64,000 nucleotides of DNA, taken from Hermatobates lingyangjiaoensis (taxonomy: Eukaryota; Arthropoda; Insecta; Hemiptera; Hermatobatidae). A model generated the notes under the pieces. That model did not search any database. It saw only the letters and a program-made list of their open reading frames with translations, and was not told the origin of the DNA. Of this stretch, positions 1 through 11,994 are shown in pieces (within the stretch, counting starts at the first letter, position 1; the number at the start of each line of letters is the position of its first letter). The stretch is taken from assembly GCA_026182355.1 (NCBI GenBank), contig JAPFBL010000001.1, forward strand, positions 1,302,001 through 1,366,000, read 5' to 3'. Made by a program: the position numbers and the translations under genes.

Positions 1-742
1 GATGTTTCTAATGGGAAAATGAAAATATATTATTGACTTATAAGAGATGTAAGAGGAATAATATTGTGCAGGAAAATGATAACACTCATTAAAAAAAAAT
101 TCGTATATATGTTATTTGACAAAGGGGAAGGAAAATGATCTTATTAAATACTAAGAAGCCATAAAATTCCCAGTATAATAATTCTGTTAAAAACCAAAAA
201 TGTAAAAGATAATTCAAAATATAAATCTTTCGTTTAGAGATTAATAACTGTAATTATCGTACATCTTTAATTAACAAATCACCTTAAAACAACATTTACT
301 TCGCTGTTTAAGATGTTTTTCAGAGAAAAAAAGGGTATTTTACTGTTTCAAATTTGAAAATTTTACATTAATATTCAATGTAGAAGGATGTCAAGTAAAC
401 GATGTAAGAAATCTACTGGCTATTTGAACAATAGCCATGTTCTCTTGAAGGATAATATTTCGTTTCAAGAAATGTTCACATTGGTTTTTCAAAAATGTTA
501 TTACTTCTGTAGTTATACTAATGAAATTATTTGCAAATAATAAATTATTTGTGATGTACAAAAATAAGCTTATAAATTGATATGTCCTTCAATCACTATC
601 TGTACTACCTCACATATGCTATGCTAATAATTATATCCCATTTAGATATTTATGTTATGCTTAAATGATACGTTATGTTTTATATACTCAAGAAATTTGA
701 CATTGAGTTACTTATAGTAAAGTAGAGTGTAGGCTACTCCAG
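1..742 (+). repeat. Copy 1 (partial) of a 1.6-kb non-coding repeat
   Basis: From about position 42 this stretch matches 26,409-27,142 nearly base for base over some 700 bp, with small indels. It is cut by the window start, so only the right part of the repeat is seen. The match ends shortly after ACTTATAGTAAAGTA (from 711), which is the inverted complement of the motif at the left end of the 25.5-kb copy. No ORF of note lies inside. This suggests a non-autonomous DNA transposon; the superfamily is not established. Confidence 0.75.
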
Positions 743-1524
743 ATTTTTAAAGATGGTTTTAAAATAACTATAAATTTATAGTCTCCTGTCAACAATAATT
801 TCTTCACTAATAACCTATTGGTGAATTTTTACCATATTCACTAAAATAAAGAGTAATGGTAACTTAGTGAGAGGTCATCTTCAATTTTAAAATGAATCTT
901 TTAAAAACCACCCGTTAAAAAAAGTGTCAATTTTTTTCACAATATCCAAAATGACTAAATACAGAAGAAATATTTACTTAGAACCGGCTCATTGACAGTG
1001 CATAGTATAAGTTGCCATCTCTCGTATGAATTAACATAGCTCAACTTATTCTTCTTGAATGCTCTCAACTACTCTCTGAAAAACAGCTGCTTAAAGAAAA
1101 GCTGAGAAAAGCAACTCTCACAAGAATACTCAGCAATAAGCAGTTTTGGCCCTTAATTGCAAATCTGTACAGGGGACATCAAGTCATTGAAGCGGAAGGC
1201 TTTGGAAGCTTATATTTAGAAGTAAGCACCTAGCTTAAGGCCAACTTCTGGTACTTCCATTATCTTGTCTGAAAAGAAACTAGTCCTGACTACAAAAAAA
1301 AATACCTGAAACAAAATTATTTAAGAGTAATGTCTTTTTTACTGATCCATCAAAATATAATTAGGCTTGGGAAACAATAATTTTCACTTTCTGGTTTAAT
1401 AACTCTTTCGTGCCTCTAACATTAATTCATTGATTAAAATCAAAGGAACTGAAATTAATAATGTTTAACGCCTTGGCTATAGTAGTTTCATTTACCTAAT
1501 CTTAGAACAGACCGTTTAGTATAC
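743..1524. other. AT-rich stretch, nothing recognised
   Basis: No ORF, RNA gene, long repeat or coding-like composition is visible on either strand. Confidence 0.5.
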
Positions 1525-1975
1525 TGGTGGAGTGTTGTCGAGTACAAAAGGCGACCGCTGCGGCCTGACCATCTGCTCTCGTCTTTACTAACTTACTTGG
1601 ACAGTGATAAATGGACCGTTTTGTTTCAGCCCAGCGAGCCGTGGTCAGGGCAGAAGGGCAGGCCGGGAGCCGAAACAAAGGCCGGAGAGCGATAATTAGG
1701 CAAGGTGAGAGCGGGCCGCGCCCTACGAGCCCCCTCTGCTCTCCTTTTTTTCTGACCCCATTGACATACGCTCCACCCTTACTAACCCTTTAGTTACTAG
1801 TTTGCATGCACCATCCAGTCAAACGCATTCACATTCTCTTCCGCATACATCCCCTACACACTCTGTTCCAAGTCTAGGAACAAGTCTTGCTCCAGATGGC
1901 CCTTCTACCCAGTTCATTTTTTGATTCAACTACCTCTCGACCTCGCTTCTCCAATTTACAGGTATTCAAAGAAAC
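1525..1975. other. GC-rich island 1 (candidate conserved non-coding element)
   Basis: Base composition changes sharply from the AT-rich surroundings. The left half is G-rich (runs such as CAGGGCAGAAGGGCAGGCC) and the right half is C-rich (CGAGCCCCCTCTGCTCTCC and further pyrimidine runs to about 1,970). The 60-codon ORF at 1,611-1,793 is low-complexity and resembles nothing I know, so I do not call a gene. It could be an enhancer, a promoter CpG island or an unannotated exon. Confidence 0.4.
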
Positions 1976-3335
1976 ATACTTAATTTATAAAAGTTAATCT
2001 CTTTCACTCGTATATTTCTGTTTAAACACAAAATTTTTAGCAGATAAAAACGTTAGCTTACTGAACAGTGCGTTTACAAGAACTCAATCTAAAACCTTGT
2101 AATTCTATAATGCTTATGCAATTACATGAAAAAACATTCGTGTGTACTCATCAAGTCCTTAATAGTTTTCACTAATATTTATTAATCTTTATTAAACTTT
2201 AGAACTACTTTTTATAAATTTACTTAATATCACATTAAAAATATCAAAAATATTTATCTACAAAACAGTTAAGTAAGTAAACCTCAAGTTTGTTAACCAA
2301 AAGATCAATTTTCAGAGTGATCTAGTGATCACTCTTAAAATTAGATCAGATTAGAGTCTTAGATCAGAGTGATCTAACACACCTAACACAAGTTAACAAC
2401 TAGATGTTAACTAGTGCATTAGGTGTTTTATCTTAGTTTCTCCCCATTTCTAAATAACTTTACGATACAATGTTTCTAATACAATGCTTACGAAGTATTT
2501 TCAGTAATTGAAAAACTATTGCCACTTATAACAAAAAAACATTGTTATTTCTCTTTTCTATAAATTTATCTAGAAAAAAATTTTTTTTCCTGTTATTTTC
2601 TGGTTAAATATAAATAAAAGTAAAGATTTTGCTTTAATTTATGTTTTTATTATACAGTAGTTATCATTCATGCTGCTATACAGAATATATATACATATAT
2701 AATATAAATACTATATAAAAGAAAGAGGTAAAAGTTTTCATCCTTTTGAGGATTCAATGAACTCTTCATTCATTAACCAGTGACCTAAAAACTTTTAAAT
2801 TTTATTTGTTTTACTTTATATGGATAGTTCGATATCCATTTGGCTTACTTAGGTTAGTTGCATCATAAATAAATGTACGCTGTAGTGTAATATTTATAAT
2901 CGTTAAATTATAACATAATTTCTATTCTTATTATTAATTATTATAATAATTAATAATATAGTGTTTAATTAAAAATAGTGGCATAAAGAATATATTATGT
3001 ATAATTATATTATATAAGTTTATATTATGTACATGAAATATGTAATTTAGCATTAAATTATTTCTCTATTCTTATTTTTAATGGTTTCTTAAATGGCTTT
3101 TTTATTTATTGTATTAGTGTTTTTCATTTGTAAGGTACTGAATGAATAATTTAGATTTACTGGAATAGAATCACATTTACTTCTCGATTCCATGTGGTCA
3201 CTAAACCAAATAACGCTATCTTTTCAACAAAAATCTGTACACCAACATTTCAGTCTTTAAGATAAAATAATATATATATATATATATAACAGTTAAAAAT
3301 TGAAGATAGGTAGCACACAAAGTAAAGAAACACAC
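1976..3335. other. AT-rich stretch with small palindromes
   Basis: No gene is visible. Around 2,300-2,425 there are several nested short palindromes, including AGAGTGATCTAGTGATCACT and a TTAAC...GTTAA hairpin. A TA microsatellite lies at 3,269-3,288. Confidence 0.5.
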
Positions 3336-3551
3336 TTACAAACTCAAGTTTTTGGGCAATCCGTCTTCAGGAGAAAAGAATATGTATATATATTTAGTTT
3401 CCAAAAATAAATGTATATATTTATTAGCATAAAACAATATTATTTTGCTAAAACATGAAGAAGAAAGGACGAAACATTTGTTATCCAACAGTGAGTACAG
3501 TAATAGACAGTTTGGCAATTTTCTATGTAAACACTTGAATAAGTTAAACAA
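3336..3551 (-). mobile_element. PLE-type hammerhead remnant, family B variant
   Basis: On the minus strand, around 3,346-3,375, a CTGAAGA box is followed by a short hairpin and an A-rich box, then a tail like that of the 39-kb family B element (an ACTTACA...CACAC motif and a sequence resembling GTTTCTTTACT). Box order and spacing match the other family B copies. The overlapping 71-codon ORF is low-complexity and I do not call it a gene. Confidence 0.4.
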
Positions 3552-4017
3552 TAACAGCGTTAGGAAACCTCACTAAGTCAAACAAGATCAAAGACAAACA
3601 ATCTACTTCCAGAAGTAACTGGCATCAAAATAGAAATGTAGATGTATCACGTTAAACACACATGATTATAATCAAATGAATCTTCACTAAAAGTTGTAAA
3701 ATATAAGATAAAAATTCCATGTTCTTTCCAGTGTTACCTTGGTATCAAACGTTTTCAGTTATTTCAAAAGGAGGTCACATGGGAAGTGCTTAACACTTTT
3801 TCCTTTCTTTCACTATTTTTAGAGGTTATTTCTTCAGTATAAGGTCTTGTGTGTTTGATGTGACACTTTTACATATACCTAAGATAGCAGATACTCGGAT
3901 ACTCCCTGTTGTAATTAGTAGGCAGTTGTACGCTGTTGACACTCGAAATGTGTTAACAATTCTAAACCGCTTTTTAGTGTTCAATATTCAATGAGACAAG
4001 GAAGCTGCATAATTCCA

Positions 4018-4044
<27 letters not shown>

Positions 4045-4051
<7 letters not shown>

Positions 4052-4241
4052 TATAGGTTGGCAGCAAATCTTCTTGGAGGCATATTTTGTTGAAATGTAC
4101 CGCAGCTTCGGTATTAACGACTTTCAAACTAAGCTGTTCCAGTTTCCTGACAGTCTTACGAATATAAGGTGGTAATTCCCAAATGAGTTGTCCAAAGGAC
4201 ATTGAGACACTTTTTTGAAACACTTTAATAGATATCAACAA
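4045..4241 (-). pseudogene. Fragment of a PLE-type N-terminal reading frame (left arm)
   Basis: The minus-strand frame has the same peptide as the right arm, with segments such as WELPPYIRKTVRKLEQLSLK and LLPTYTNI. It runs into a TA microsatellite and then random sequence, so it is truncated. The pattern of a helical K/L-rich segment, then a C-x-x-E segment, then LLPTFTNI recurs at 14.6, 56.2 and 56.4 kb. I infer it to be the N-terminal part of a PLE protein because it follows a hammerhead directly. I cannot confirm the family by search. Confidence 0.5.
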
Positions 4242-4309
4242 TTTAAATACAATTGAGAACTAATATCACATGTAAAGAATATAACATAACTTACAAGACC
4301 CTTATATAC

Positions 4310-4340
4310 TAGCTTTCGACTATTCTATAGTCATCGTCAG
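4310..4340 (-). ncRNA. Hammerhead ribozyme motif, family C, left arm
   Basis: Minus strand: CTGACGA, one extra T, helix II GACTA/TAGTC, GAAA, then GCTA. The helix III strand AGCT is self-complementary and is followed by A, giving a CUA cleavage site. Helix I is supported by the flanks: AAGACCC on one side pairs with GGGTCTT on the other, beyond a small internal loop. All catalytic boxes are intact. Confidence 0.8.
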
Positions 4341-4629
4341 GTTGGGTCTTTAAACATTTTTCAAAATTTGGAAAAATGTTGATGGCCAGACATGGGATAT
4401 GGATATAATACCAAGCATAAAAATTTTTGAAAGCAGTTACAAGAAGATTAGGGATGCTAAATGATTGGCCTACGACAGGACGACAAACTGTTTTCTGTTT
4501 AGTAACTTGTTTGGACCTGCTAACATTTATTTATATTCTTTAGTTTATTTCAAAATTGTTTAAATTGTTTCATTGTTTTTTAAAAAATTTTAAAATTTCC
4601 AAATTTTGAAAAATGTTTAAAGACCCAAC

Positions 4630-4660
4630 CTGACGATGACTATAGAATAGTCGAAAGCTA
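4630..4660 (+). ncRNA. Hammerhead ribozyme motif, family C, right arm
   Basis: This has the same core as the left-arm copy but on the plus strand, so the two ribozymes face away from each other. Helix II is GACTA/TAGTC and helix III is AGCT. Distal helix I is AAGACC with GGTCTT, one pair shorter than in the left arm because of a base change. Confidence 0.8.
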
Positions 4661-4728
4661 GTATATAATGGTCTTGAAAGTTATGTTATATTCTTTACAT
4701 GTGATGTTAGTTTTCAATTTTATTTAAA

Positions 4729-4890
4729 TTGTTGATATCTATTAAAGTGTTTCAAAAAAGTGTCTCAATGTCCTTTGGACAACCCATTTGGGAATTACCA
4801 CCTTATATTCGTAAGACTGTCAGGAAACTGGAACAGCTTAGTTTGAAAGTCGTTAATACCGAAGCTGCGGTACGTTTCAACAAAATATAT
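4729..4890 (+). pseudogene. Fragment of a PLE-type N-terminal reading frame (right arm)
   Basis: This plus-strand counterpart of the left-arm peptide differs at few residues (for example QP for QL near residue 18). It starts about 70 bp downstream of the hammerhead. After about residue 54 it is broken by the junction with a family A element at about 4,897, so the rest of the long frame to 5,007 is chance. It is too short and too broken to be functional. Confidence 0.5.
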
Positions 4891-4896
4891 ACACAC

Positions 4897-5040
4897 ATGA
4901 TCAAACCACAATATGAAAACCCAACTTGTGTTTTTGACTCTGTCGAAGACCGCTTGTTACGGTTGAAAGATCTTAGTCTTGTTTTCCCATTTCATATTGT
5001 GGTTTGATCATTGATTGTTATTTCACGTGTTTATTTGAAA
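4897..5040 (+). mobile_element. Family A PLE-type element with degenerate hammerhead
   Basis: A short copy flanked by TCAAACCACAAT and its inverse near 5,000. The plus-strand core at 4,940-4,974 reads CTGTCGA, then helix II around ACCG/CGGT, then GAAAGATCTT. The T in place of the invariant A of the CUGA box should abolish cleavage. The element ends in CACGTGTTTAT, as do the 55-kb copies. Confidence 0.7.
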
Positions 5041-5044
5041 TTTT

Positions 5045-5045
<1 letters not shown>

Positions 5046-5139
<94 letters not shown>
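5046..5139. repeat. (TA)n(TG)n microsatellite
   Basis: About 12 TA units followed by about 35 TG units. It directly follows the family A element, as TA runs also do at the 55.4-kb copy. Confidence 0.95.
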
Positions 5140-5142
<3 letters not shown>

Positions 5143-6090
5143 GTAAGAAGTGTAATGTAATGTAAAGTTCATTGTATTTGTTGTTAATATGATAAACAAT
5201 TACAAGAATATAAAGTTTATCAAATAAATATATCTGCTTCCGAAAACCGTTAAAATATATTCAAAAAATTTGAAATATTAAAAAAATAATTAATTTTTAT
5301 TCAATAATAATTAATTAATTAAATAATTAATATATATATATCCAGATCAGAGTTTTCTGAAGTCCATATTTTACATTATTTAGCATTAAAAACCGGCTCT
5401 TTTAAATAATAATTAATTAATTTGATAGTAATTAATTTAAATTTTTTAACTGAAAGATGATATTCTTGTTATATCATTTTTGTATAGCAAAGTATCTAAG
5501 GGATATTTTATGTAAATCAGATTTCGCCAAAGTATAAGTACAAATAAAAACAAATATAATTCACTCTTACAGGTAAAATGTAGTCCATAAATTCACAAGT
5601 TATTTAGAAAAAAATTAATTTTTAACAACAACTATTCTTTCGGTAATTTGGCTCCTATATATCTAAAATAGTTGCAAGATAATAAATGAGCCTTTCTACC
5701 TTTCTACCACTAGTACAGCATTATGGGTGAAATTCTATAAGTGTGTGAGTTGGGAACAATTAATGAGTAATGTGTTAATTAATGAAACATTATCATACCT
5801 TAAACTAAAAAAATATATGAAAGTTGATCAATAAGAACACCTGTATCACTGAAGACTGAGTGCCAAAATGTAAGCAGATAACAAATATTAATTAAACAGT
5901 CTTGTAGCTTTATGATGTTTTGAGACTTCAGATTATGTTAGGTAGAGAATTTTGATGAAAGAGATAGAAAATTAAATTTGAAATCCATTAATTTCTAACT
6001 CATTTATTTTTGAAATATTTCAAACATATATTTTGCTATTATTTTTTTTTTCATTTAATATCACCAAATGAGCAATACCACTTTAATAGT
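5140..6090. other. AT-rich stretch, nothing recognised
   Basis: Only AT-rich filler is seen, with TTAATTAAT-type runs near 5,290-5,340 and 5,405-5,445. Confidence 0.5.
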
Positions 6091-6097
6091 ATTATAA

Positions 6098-6225
6098 AAT
6101 TCTGTTATACTTCGTATATCGATGGTGGAATCGCCTGTCCGGTTTTGCTATAGTCCTATTGATGATGCTGCCTTCGTGAAGCCGGTCGGGCGCTCCACCA
6201 GTGACATACGAGGTATGACGGAAAT
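6098..6225. mobile_element. Diverged family E palindrome (PLE hammerhead remnant)
   Basis: Left and right halves are imperfect inverted copies. They share the outer motif ATACGA(G/A)GTAT and an inner CCGGT(C/T) box. The right half has TTGATGA followed by GAAGCCGGTC, a damaged version of the 28.9-kb family E core. The 88-codon ORF across it is fortuitous. Confidence 0.5.
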
Positions 6226-6639
6226 TTATAAAAATATTATCTTTACTAAACTTTGTGGTACTAACAATATGCAAATACCCTTTAGTTTAACAGTAATGGA
6301 TGCACATGGAGAACAGTCCGTTAAAATGATCGATGCGTATGCTAATAGCTCTTTCTTATTCAGTAACACGTTTTTTAAAAGTATATGAACTAAATTATTT
6401 CTTTCCTACGCCTGACAAAACCTGACAAAAAAATGCTCAAAAGCATTGGGCTTATAACATTTAAATTTTGCAAACATTCACATATTTTTTCTTTTTTCTT
6501 TAAAAAAAAGAAGTTTTTATAGTTAAATATACTTTAATAAAAAAATGAAAATAACAATTTATATAAAATGAAAAGAAATACAAACATTTATTTATATTAT
6601 TTATAAGTTTTAAAACAAGAAAAATAAAGGGAAAACATA

Positions 6640-6790
6640 CACTTTCAGCCACTAACTTTTGGTTTAATCCATCTTCAGACGCATAAAAAGAAAGAGACAA
6701 AATGCACGACGTAGATACGTCTCTCTCACCTTATTCTCCTAAAGATGGTTAAAAACAAAAATTAGAAACTTAAGTGTATGTATTTCTTTT
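6640..6790. mobile_element. Family B-like hammerhead remnants, head to head
   Basis: The minus strand at 6,655-6,680 has CTGAAGA, a GG...CC hairpin and AAAAGTTAG. The plus strand at 6,728-6,765 has a diverged CTAAAGATGG...AAAAATTAG followed by the family tail TTAAGTGTATG. The outward-facing layout matches the intact family B element at 39 kb. Confidence 0.45.
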
Positions 6791-6799
6791 TATTTATGT

Positions 6800-7464
6800 T
6801 ACATTACTAACTTTGAACTATTGCTATCTGTTATGAAAACGGTTTCATAACTTACAAGCATAATGATGTATGAATAAATTCCTATAACAATTTATAGAAG
6901 TGTTATTACTGATAAAATTTGACAGTTCTGCTGTTTTTATTTTGACTGAAGTATAAAATTATTCTTTCACTTTGAAAGCAGACTTACGACGCACAAATCC
7001 TAATATTATTTTTAAGTAACTTTTTCTATAAAGGTAATTAGTAAAGACCATCTAATAGATCCCATAGAGACTTTAAAAAATTACGCTATAAAATTTTTTG
7101 TACAAAAGGTTGTTAATAATAATTGGAAAAGGTTGTAAAACTCGTAATTGACTGATTTCAGGATATTCTTCTTTAAATGGACCATTTTTTATTTCAAAAC
7201 GCAAACAAAGAATCATATAAAAATATGAGTTTTAATGTTTATTTCCACTAACTCATAGTTTTTCGTTGCTCTATTCAGAAGTTGAAAACTCGACCTATCT
7301 CTTCCTCCTATGGCTGTAACTTGTTAACAGTTTGAATACTTTACTCAGGAGACCTTTTATATTGCTAGAGATTCTCGCTTATTCAATAAATCAAACTCAA
7401 CCCAACCTCTTCCAATTTCAAAGAATAAACACACTAGGTTTGTTGATCCTTGTAACTGGATAGT
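6800..7464. other. AT-rich stretch, nothing recognised
   Basis: No coding or structural signal found. Confidence 0.5.
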
Positions 7465-8197
7465 ATTTGGTGCTAGTTCCATATGCCCACTACCGGCCTT
7501 GTTTCTACTTCAATATGAATACTACCATATTTATCTACTTCAATATGCGTACTACATTGACACTAAACCACATATCTATACATAACCATGCATACATACT
7601 TGGTAATTGGTAAATACAGTAATTATCAGTGTTTAAGAGGTTCAAATTGTGCATATTACTTAAATAGTCAATTCTAAATTTTTTAGTATTATCTAGCGTT
7701 GCATTTCAACCGTTATAAAATTTTAAAGCTCTCTAATTGTATCCTTTTTTTTTTCGCTATACCCTCTTTCTTTGTAATTTCATCACCTCTATTTCTTTGA
7801 TCTTCTCATTATTATCTCCTCTAGCATTTCAGCAATTATAAAATTTGAAAGGTCTCTGATTTTTGGTAAACATTGAGAAAAAACGAAAATTAATTTATTT
7901 TGTTTTGAGGGATATTCTAGCTGTTTACAGGAGTTAAGAATAACTAGTTTTTTTTATAATTAAATATTATATTTTTTCATTTTTAACATCAAAAGTATAA
8001 TTTAAAAATTGAAATAAAATATATTATTTTATTAAATATCAAATTTAGAATATGTTTTTCTATACATAGGTATTTATGTAGTATTACATCAAATCAAAGA
8101 AGAAGGATGCCTAGAATACAAAGTAGTCAGGTATGTTTAATATAGAAGGCAGGTAGTGGGTCAGGTAGAACCCACTGGTCGGTAGTCGCATATTGAA
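7465..8197. mobile_element. Possible MITE with about 30-bp inverted ends
   Basis: The left end (TGCTAGTTCCATATGCCCAC) and the inverted right end (TGCTACTTCAATATGCGACT) match over about 30 bp with a few differences, about 730 bp apart. The interior is AT-rich and non-coding. No clear target duplication is seen, so the superfamily is unassigned. Confidence 0.45.
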
Positions 8198-10735
8198 GTA
8201 GCACTAAGAATTTCAGGTGAACCTTTTGTACAATTCTGTATACCAATTAGTGACTATTAATGCATATTCACACCATCTTAAAACCAAAGGTGTTAATATT
8301 CAAGCGAACTTTGAAAGACACTGTATAACTAAATAGCTGATATATTAGATGTTTGTCTAGTTTGAAACATCTTAAATCTCCTAATTAGTACTCAGGCGTG
8401 AAAAGCAAAGCCCTCCGGATAAAGATTATTCAATACTTGTCATTTCTGAGATTCACTTTCTAGAACTATTGGTTTAGTTTTGTTCTTCAGAATCAAAATT
8501 TCTCATGATTGAACCAATTCTATAGTATTTCCAAATTACGTTATATAAACACAATTTCATAAGCTTCCTTTAATAAATATTTATAAATATATAACCAAAA
8601 CCATGAAAATGTATAGGAGATATATGTATTTCTTATAACCTTGTAGAAAAATTTCCTTATAACTTTTTTGTGAATTGATTTATAATTATATATTTTTTTT
8701 CAATAGATGTGAACTTGTGTAAGAAGATTAGAAAAAGTATGTAGGAAACGTACAAGATTAAAAATAAACAAGGCATTAAACAAAATCAGTCCAAAAAGTT
8801 TGCTCCCAAAATATAATATTATTAAGAAATGTAAAATTCTTCACAAATATAAATATACCATAATTTTTTGATGTATTATAATATTTCTGAAGGATAAACT
8901 AATTTGCTTTATTTAGGAATATTCACAAAACTGAAAATAAATGTCACTAAAAAATAATAAATACCATAACCTTTAACGCATAATCTTTTCTATTATATTT
9001 AATTTTTAATATTATTTAAATTAACATTTATTCACATTGATGACGCTTTTGTTTAAACAAAAGAATACACAATGTTACTTGCTAGTAGTTTAGTTTTTAT
9101 ATTTGTTTTGATAATGTATATGTTGTGATTTTTAATTAATTATTAATAAATATTTTCATCTTAGTAATTAAAGTATTTGAATAAATATTGATAGTTTGAG
9201 AAAAAAACAGGTCATTGCTTCTAACACTGTTTTAAGAAAATTGCCAGATCTTAGTATCAAATTGAAAAAAAAAACTGGATTACATTGAAAGGTACATTAA
9301 TTTGTCTGATGACTTCATCTTAATTATTGTCATAAATTGAAATAATGGTTTAACAACTCTATCAGACAAATCTTACCATTGAAAACCACAATACCTAAGT
9401 CGTTCAAAACTTAACTATTTTCCTTCTAAGCATTGACATTCTAAAACACTTCCTTAGTTTGTTTAAAAATGCAATTCTCGTTAACTAAATGTAACGATAA
9501 ACAAGTTATGTAATTTAATATATCCATCAATTTATTATCTAATTAAAAACTTAGCATTAAAATGTTCTTTAATACCATACATTACTTTTGTTCTTTGCAT
9601 ACATAAAATATCTGAATACTAAAAAAAAAAGAATTTGTTTTTAAATTAAATGTATAAAAAGAAAACCCAGTTAAAAGAAAATTGTGAAACATGTAGAGGT
9701 ATTTCTAGGCGCTTTATGCTGCTTTATCTGCACTATTCACAGTGAAATACTTGTTCCATTATCTCTCCATTAAACGACCACAACTTACCCTTTACTTAAT
9801 TATAAAGTTACTTCATTAAATTACTTGTCACACAAGTGGAGTAATTAGTATATTAACTGTAGAGTAATCTTGAAACTTGAGCTCAAAATTGTCCAGTAAA
9901 CTTTCTGAGCCCAGCAACCTTTTGTAGGTAAGACAAACTTCTTTGAACTAATTTGTACCTTCGTTTATTATAAAATTAGTTCTAGCTTTTTTTTTTAACA
10001 GTATACAAGTTTTAATTAATTTTATTATTTACATACGTTAATAAATTTATGACAAATTATCTGCCAATATAAAAGGGAAATTAGTAACAAAAAAAAAACA
10101 AATACCGTTTTAAGTACATATTAAGTATGTATGGAATATGCGGATAAAACAAACTTCAGCCGAAGTGAATCTCGTTTCATTGTACAATGCAGATGAACTT
10201 TTAACATTGCATCATTATGCTTGAAATTAGAGCAAGTCCGTAACTTTATCTTTGTGGTTCATACATGGTTTATTTATACATGTATTCTTGAAGTATTCAT
10301 TGTAAAGTGTTGATCATTTATTTTATAATATAGAACAAGATCAGTTTATTCAATTTGATCTGCCCACGAATTCTGAAATCATTATATTTAAATACTGCTG
10401 TAATTTACAATTGATTTGCAGAGTTTTAAATTTTACCACGTGTAGTTGAAGGAAAACAATATTTTATGAAATGATTACATTTCGATTGATACAGCTTTCT
10501 TAAAATTTGTTTTTGCAATGAACTTTTAGTATTATCTTTTTGTAAGGTTCTAGTTTATTGTTTTATTCCATTCACTAAATGATCCGTCAGATAGTGTTAT
10601 TTTATATATCATATAAATTATTCTTCAATTTCAATCATAAGCCAATTTTTTTTTATTTTAACAAAAACCTTACTATTTCTAAAAGAAACTAGATAAATAT
10701 ATTTATTAATAATAATAGTAGTTTAATGACTGAAT
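8198..10735. other. AT-rich stretch, nothing recognised
   Basis: About 2.5 kb with no convincing ORF, repeat pair or GC island. It contains several A/T homopolymer runs. Confidence 0.5.
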
Positions 10736-10744
10736 AACTTATAA

Positions 10745-11055
10745 ATATATATATATATATATATATAAGTTTTTCTTCAGTCTTCTAGAAGAATAAACTA
10801 GACCTTCAGTCTAGTCGAAGGTTTTGTCCGGTTAACATTGTTGTTCCTTTAAATAATGTAAATTTCATTTTCTTAGTTAAAAAATTCTTACTTCTGCCTA
10901 TGAAAAAGGTTTTAAATAAAACCGAAACGTTGGCAACGAGAGTTTGATTTTTTATCCTGGAAAATTGACCGAACCCCGATTAGAGAACACACCTATTCTA
11001 TCAAACGGTCGATATATTATTGAATCTGTTATATATATATATATATATATATATA
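10745..11055 (+). mobile_element. PLE-type element with degenerate hammerhead, between TA repeats
   Basis: The plus strand at 10,892-10,931 has helix II GGTTTT/AAAACC followed by GAAACGTTGG, with helix III strand ACGT then T. The CUGANGA box is reduced to CCTATGA, so it is probably inactive. At 10,776-10,820 there is a second hairpin ACTAGAC/GTCTAGT preceded by CTAGAAGA and followed by CGAAGG, which resembles another decayed hammerhead. The element lies between TA microsatellites at 10,745 and 11,032. Confidence 0.5.
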
Positions 11056-11464
11056 TGCATAAATTAGTAATTCATATCATTTAAATAACATTGATTTTCC
11101 TTTTGGTAATAATCGACTACCGAAAGCGGCCGGAATATGAAGAAAACGTGTTGACGTAATATAATCAACATACTGTGTGGTGCTAAGAATAATTGTTTGC
11201 AGGAAACTTATTTTGATCTTTAGCAGATTTTTTAAAGGAATGTTTGAATTGGCAGGCTTTGGGTTTGGTATCAGTTATCCCAGTCCACTACATGATGCAA
11301 ATCACAGATCTTTAAAACTGTTGTTTATAAGAGGAAAGTTTAATTTAAAAATGTCATCCACACATTTTATACCTTATTACAATGCTAAAAAAAAAAGTGC
11401 AATAATACGAAAACCACAGGGGCAGAGGAAATTATCATGACAAATTTTTCATAAATATTAAAGA

Positions 11465-11715
11465 CAGGAGGGAAAGTGGACTTTGGAGAGGGGGATCAAG
11501 TTTTAAAGGCGTATTAGTCAAAGCCGAAGTGAAAAAAGCTGCGTGCTGTTGGGGGACTAGAGGGGCGAGGGTTGTGTAAGTGAAGTAAGAATTGAATTAG
11601 GGGTGGGGGCGGCTGGGGGCGTGTGTGTCGGCGGCCATTGCCACCTTCCCCCACCATCCACTCCCGTTAAAGGGAGGGGATATGTCCACTCTTGACCGGT
11701 CACCCACGCCACATC
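11465..11715. other. GC-rich island 2
   Basis: A strongly G-rich left part (GGAGAGGGGGATCAAG, then GGGGTGGGGGCGGCTGGGGG) turns to a C-rich part (CACCTTCCCCCACCATCCAC) near 11,640. There is no ORF. The G runs could form a G-quadruplex. Candidate regulatory element. Confidence 0.4.
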
Positions 11716-11994
11716 TCTGAAAATTAAATAATTCTTGTTTAAATAAAAAATCAGTTCAAAACAACTTTTTGAACATTATTTAGAAGTATATTATTATTGA
11801 CGAAAAAATCCATGAAAAACTGAATCTCAGCTGAATAATTAAACCAAAAGTACGTAAATAAAAATTAAAATGGAAATATTAAAGCACCCGAGAAGCATTC
11901 ATTTAAATCTATCATAGATATAACAACGTTGACTAGGAACTGTTGATTCTCAATACAATTAATTATTAATAATGAGGTGACAAAACATACCAAT

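Larger units (their letters stand above)
4045..4890. mobile_element. Head-to-head palindrome of two PLE 5' ends (family C)
   Basis: Arms of about 300 bp (roughly 4,070-4,376 and 4,600-4,885) are inverted copies of each other around a central spacer of about 220 bp. Each arm contains, reading outwards, a hammerhead core, a leader of about 60-80 bp and the start of a broken reading frame. PLEs are known to carry hammerheads in their terminal repeats and to insert with inverted partial copies. The two 5' ends pointing apart suggest such an insertion. Confidence 0.75.

Noticed and set aside
6122..6388. 88-codon ORF
   Set aside because: It overlaps a decayed family E palindrome and shows no domain.
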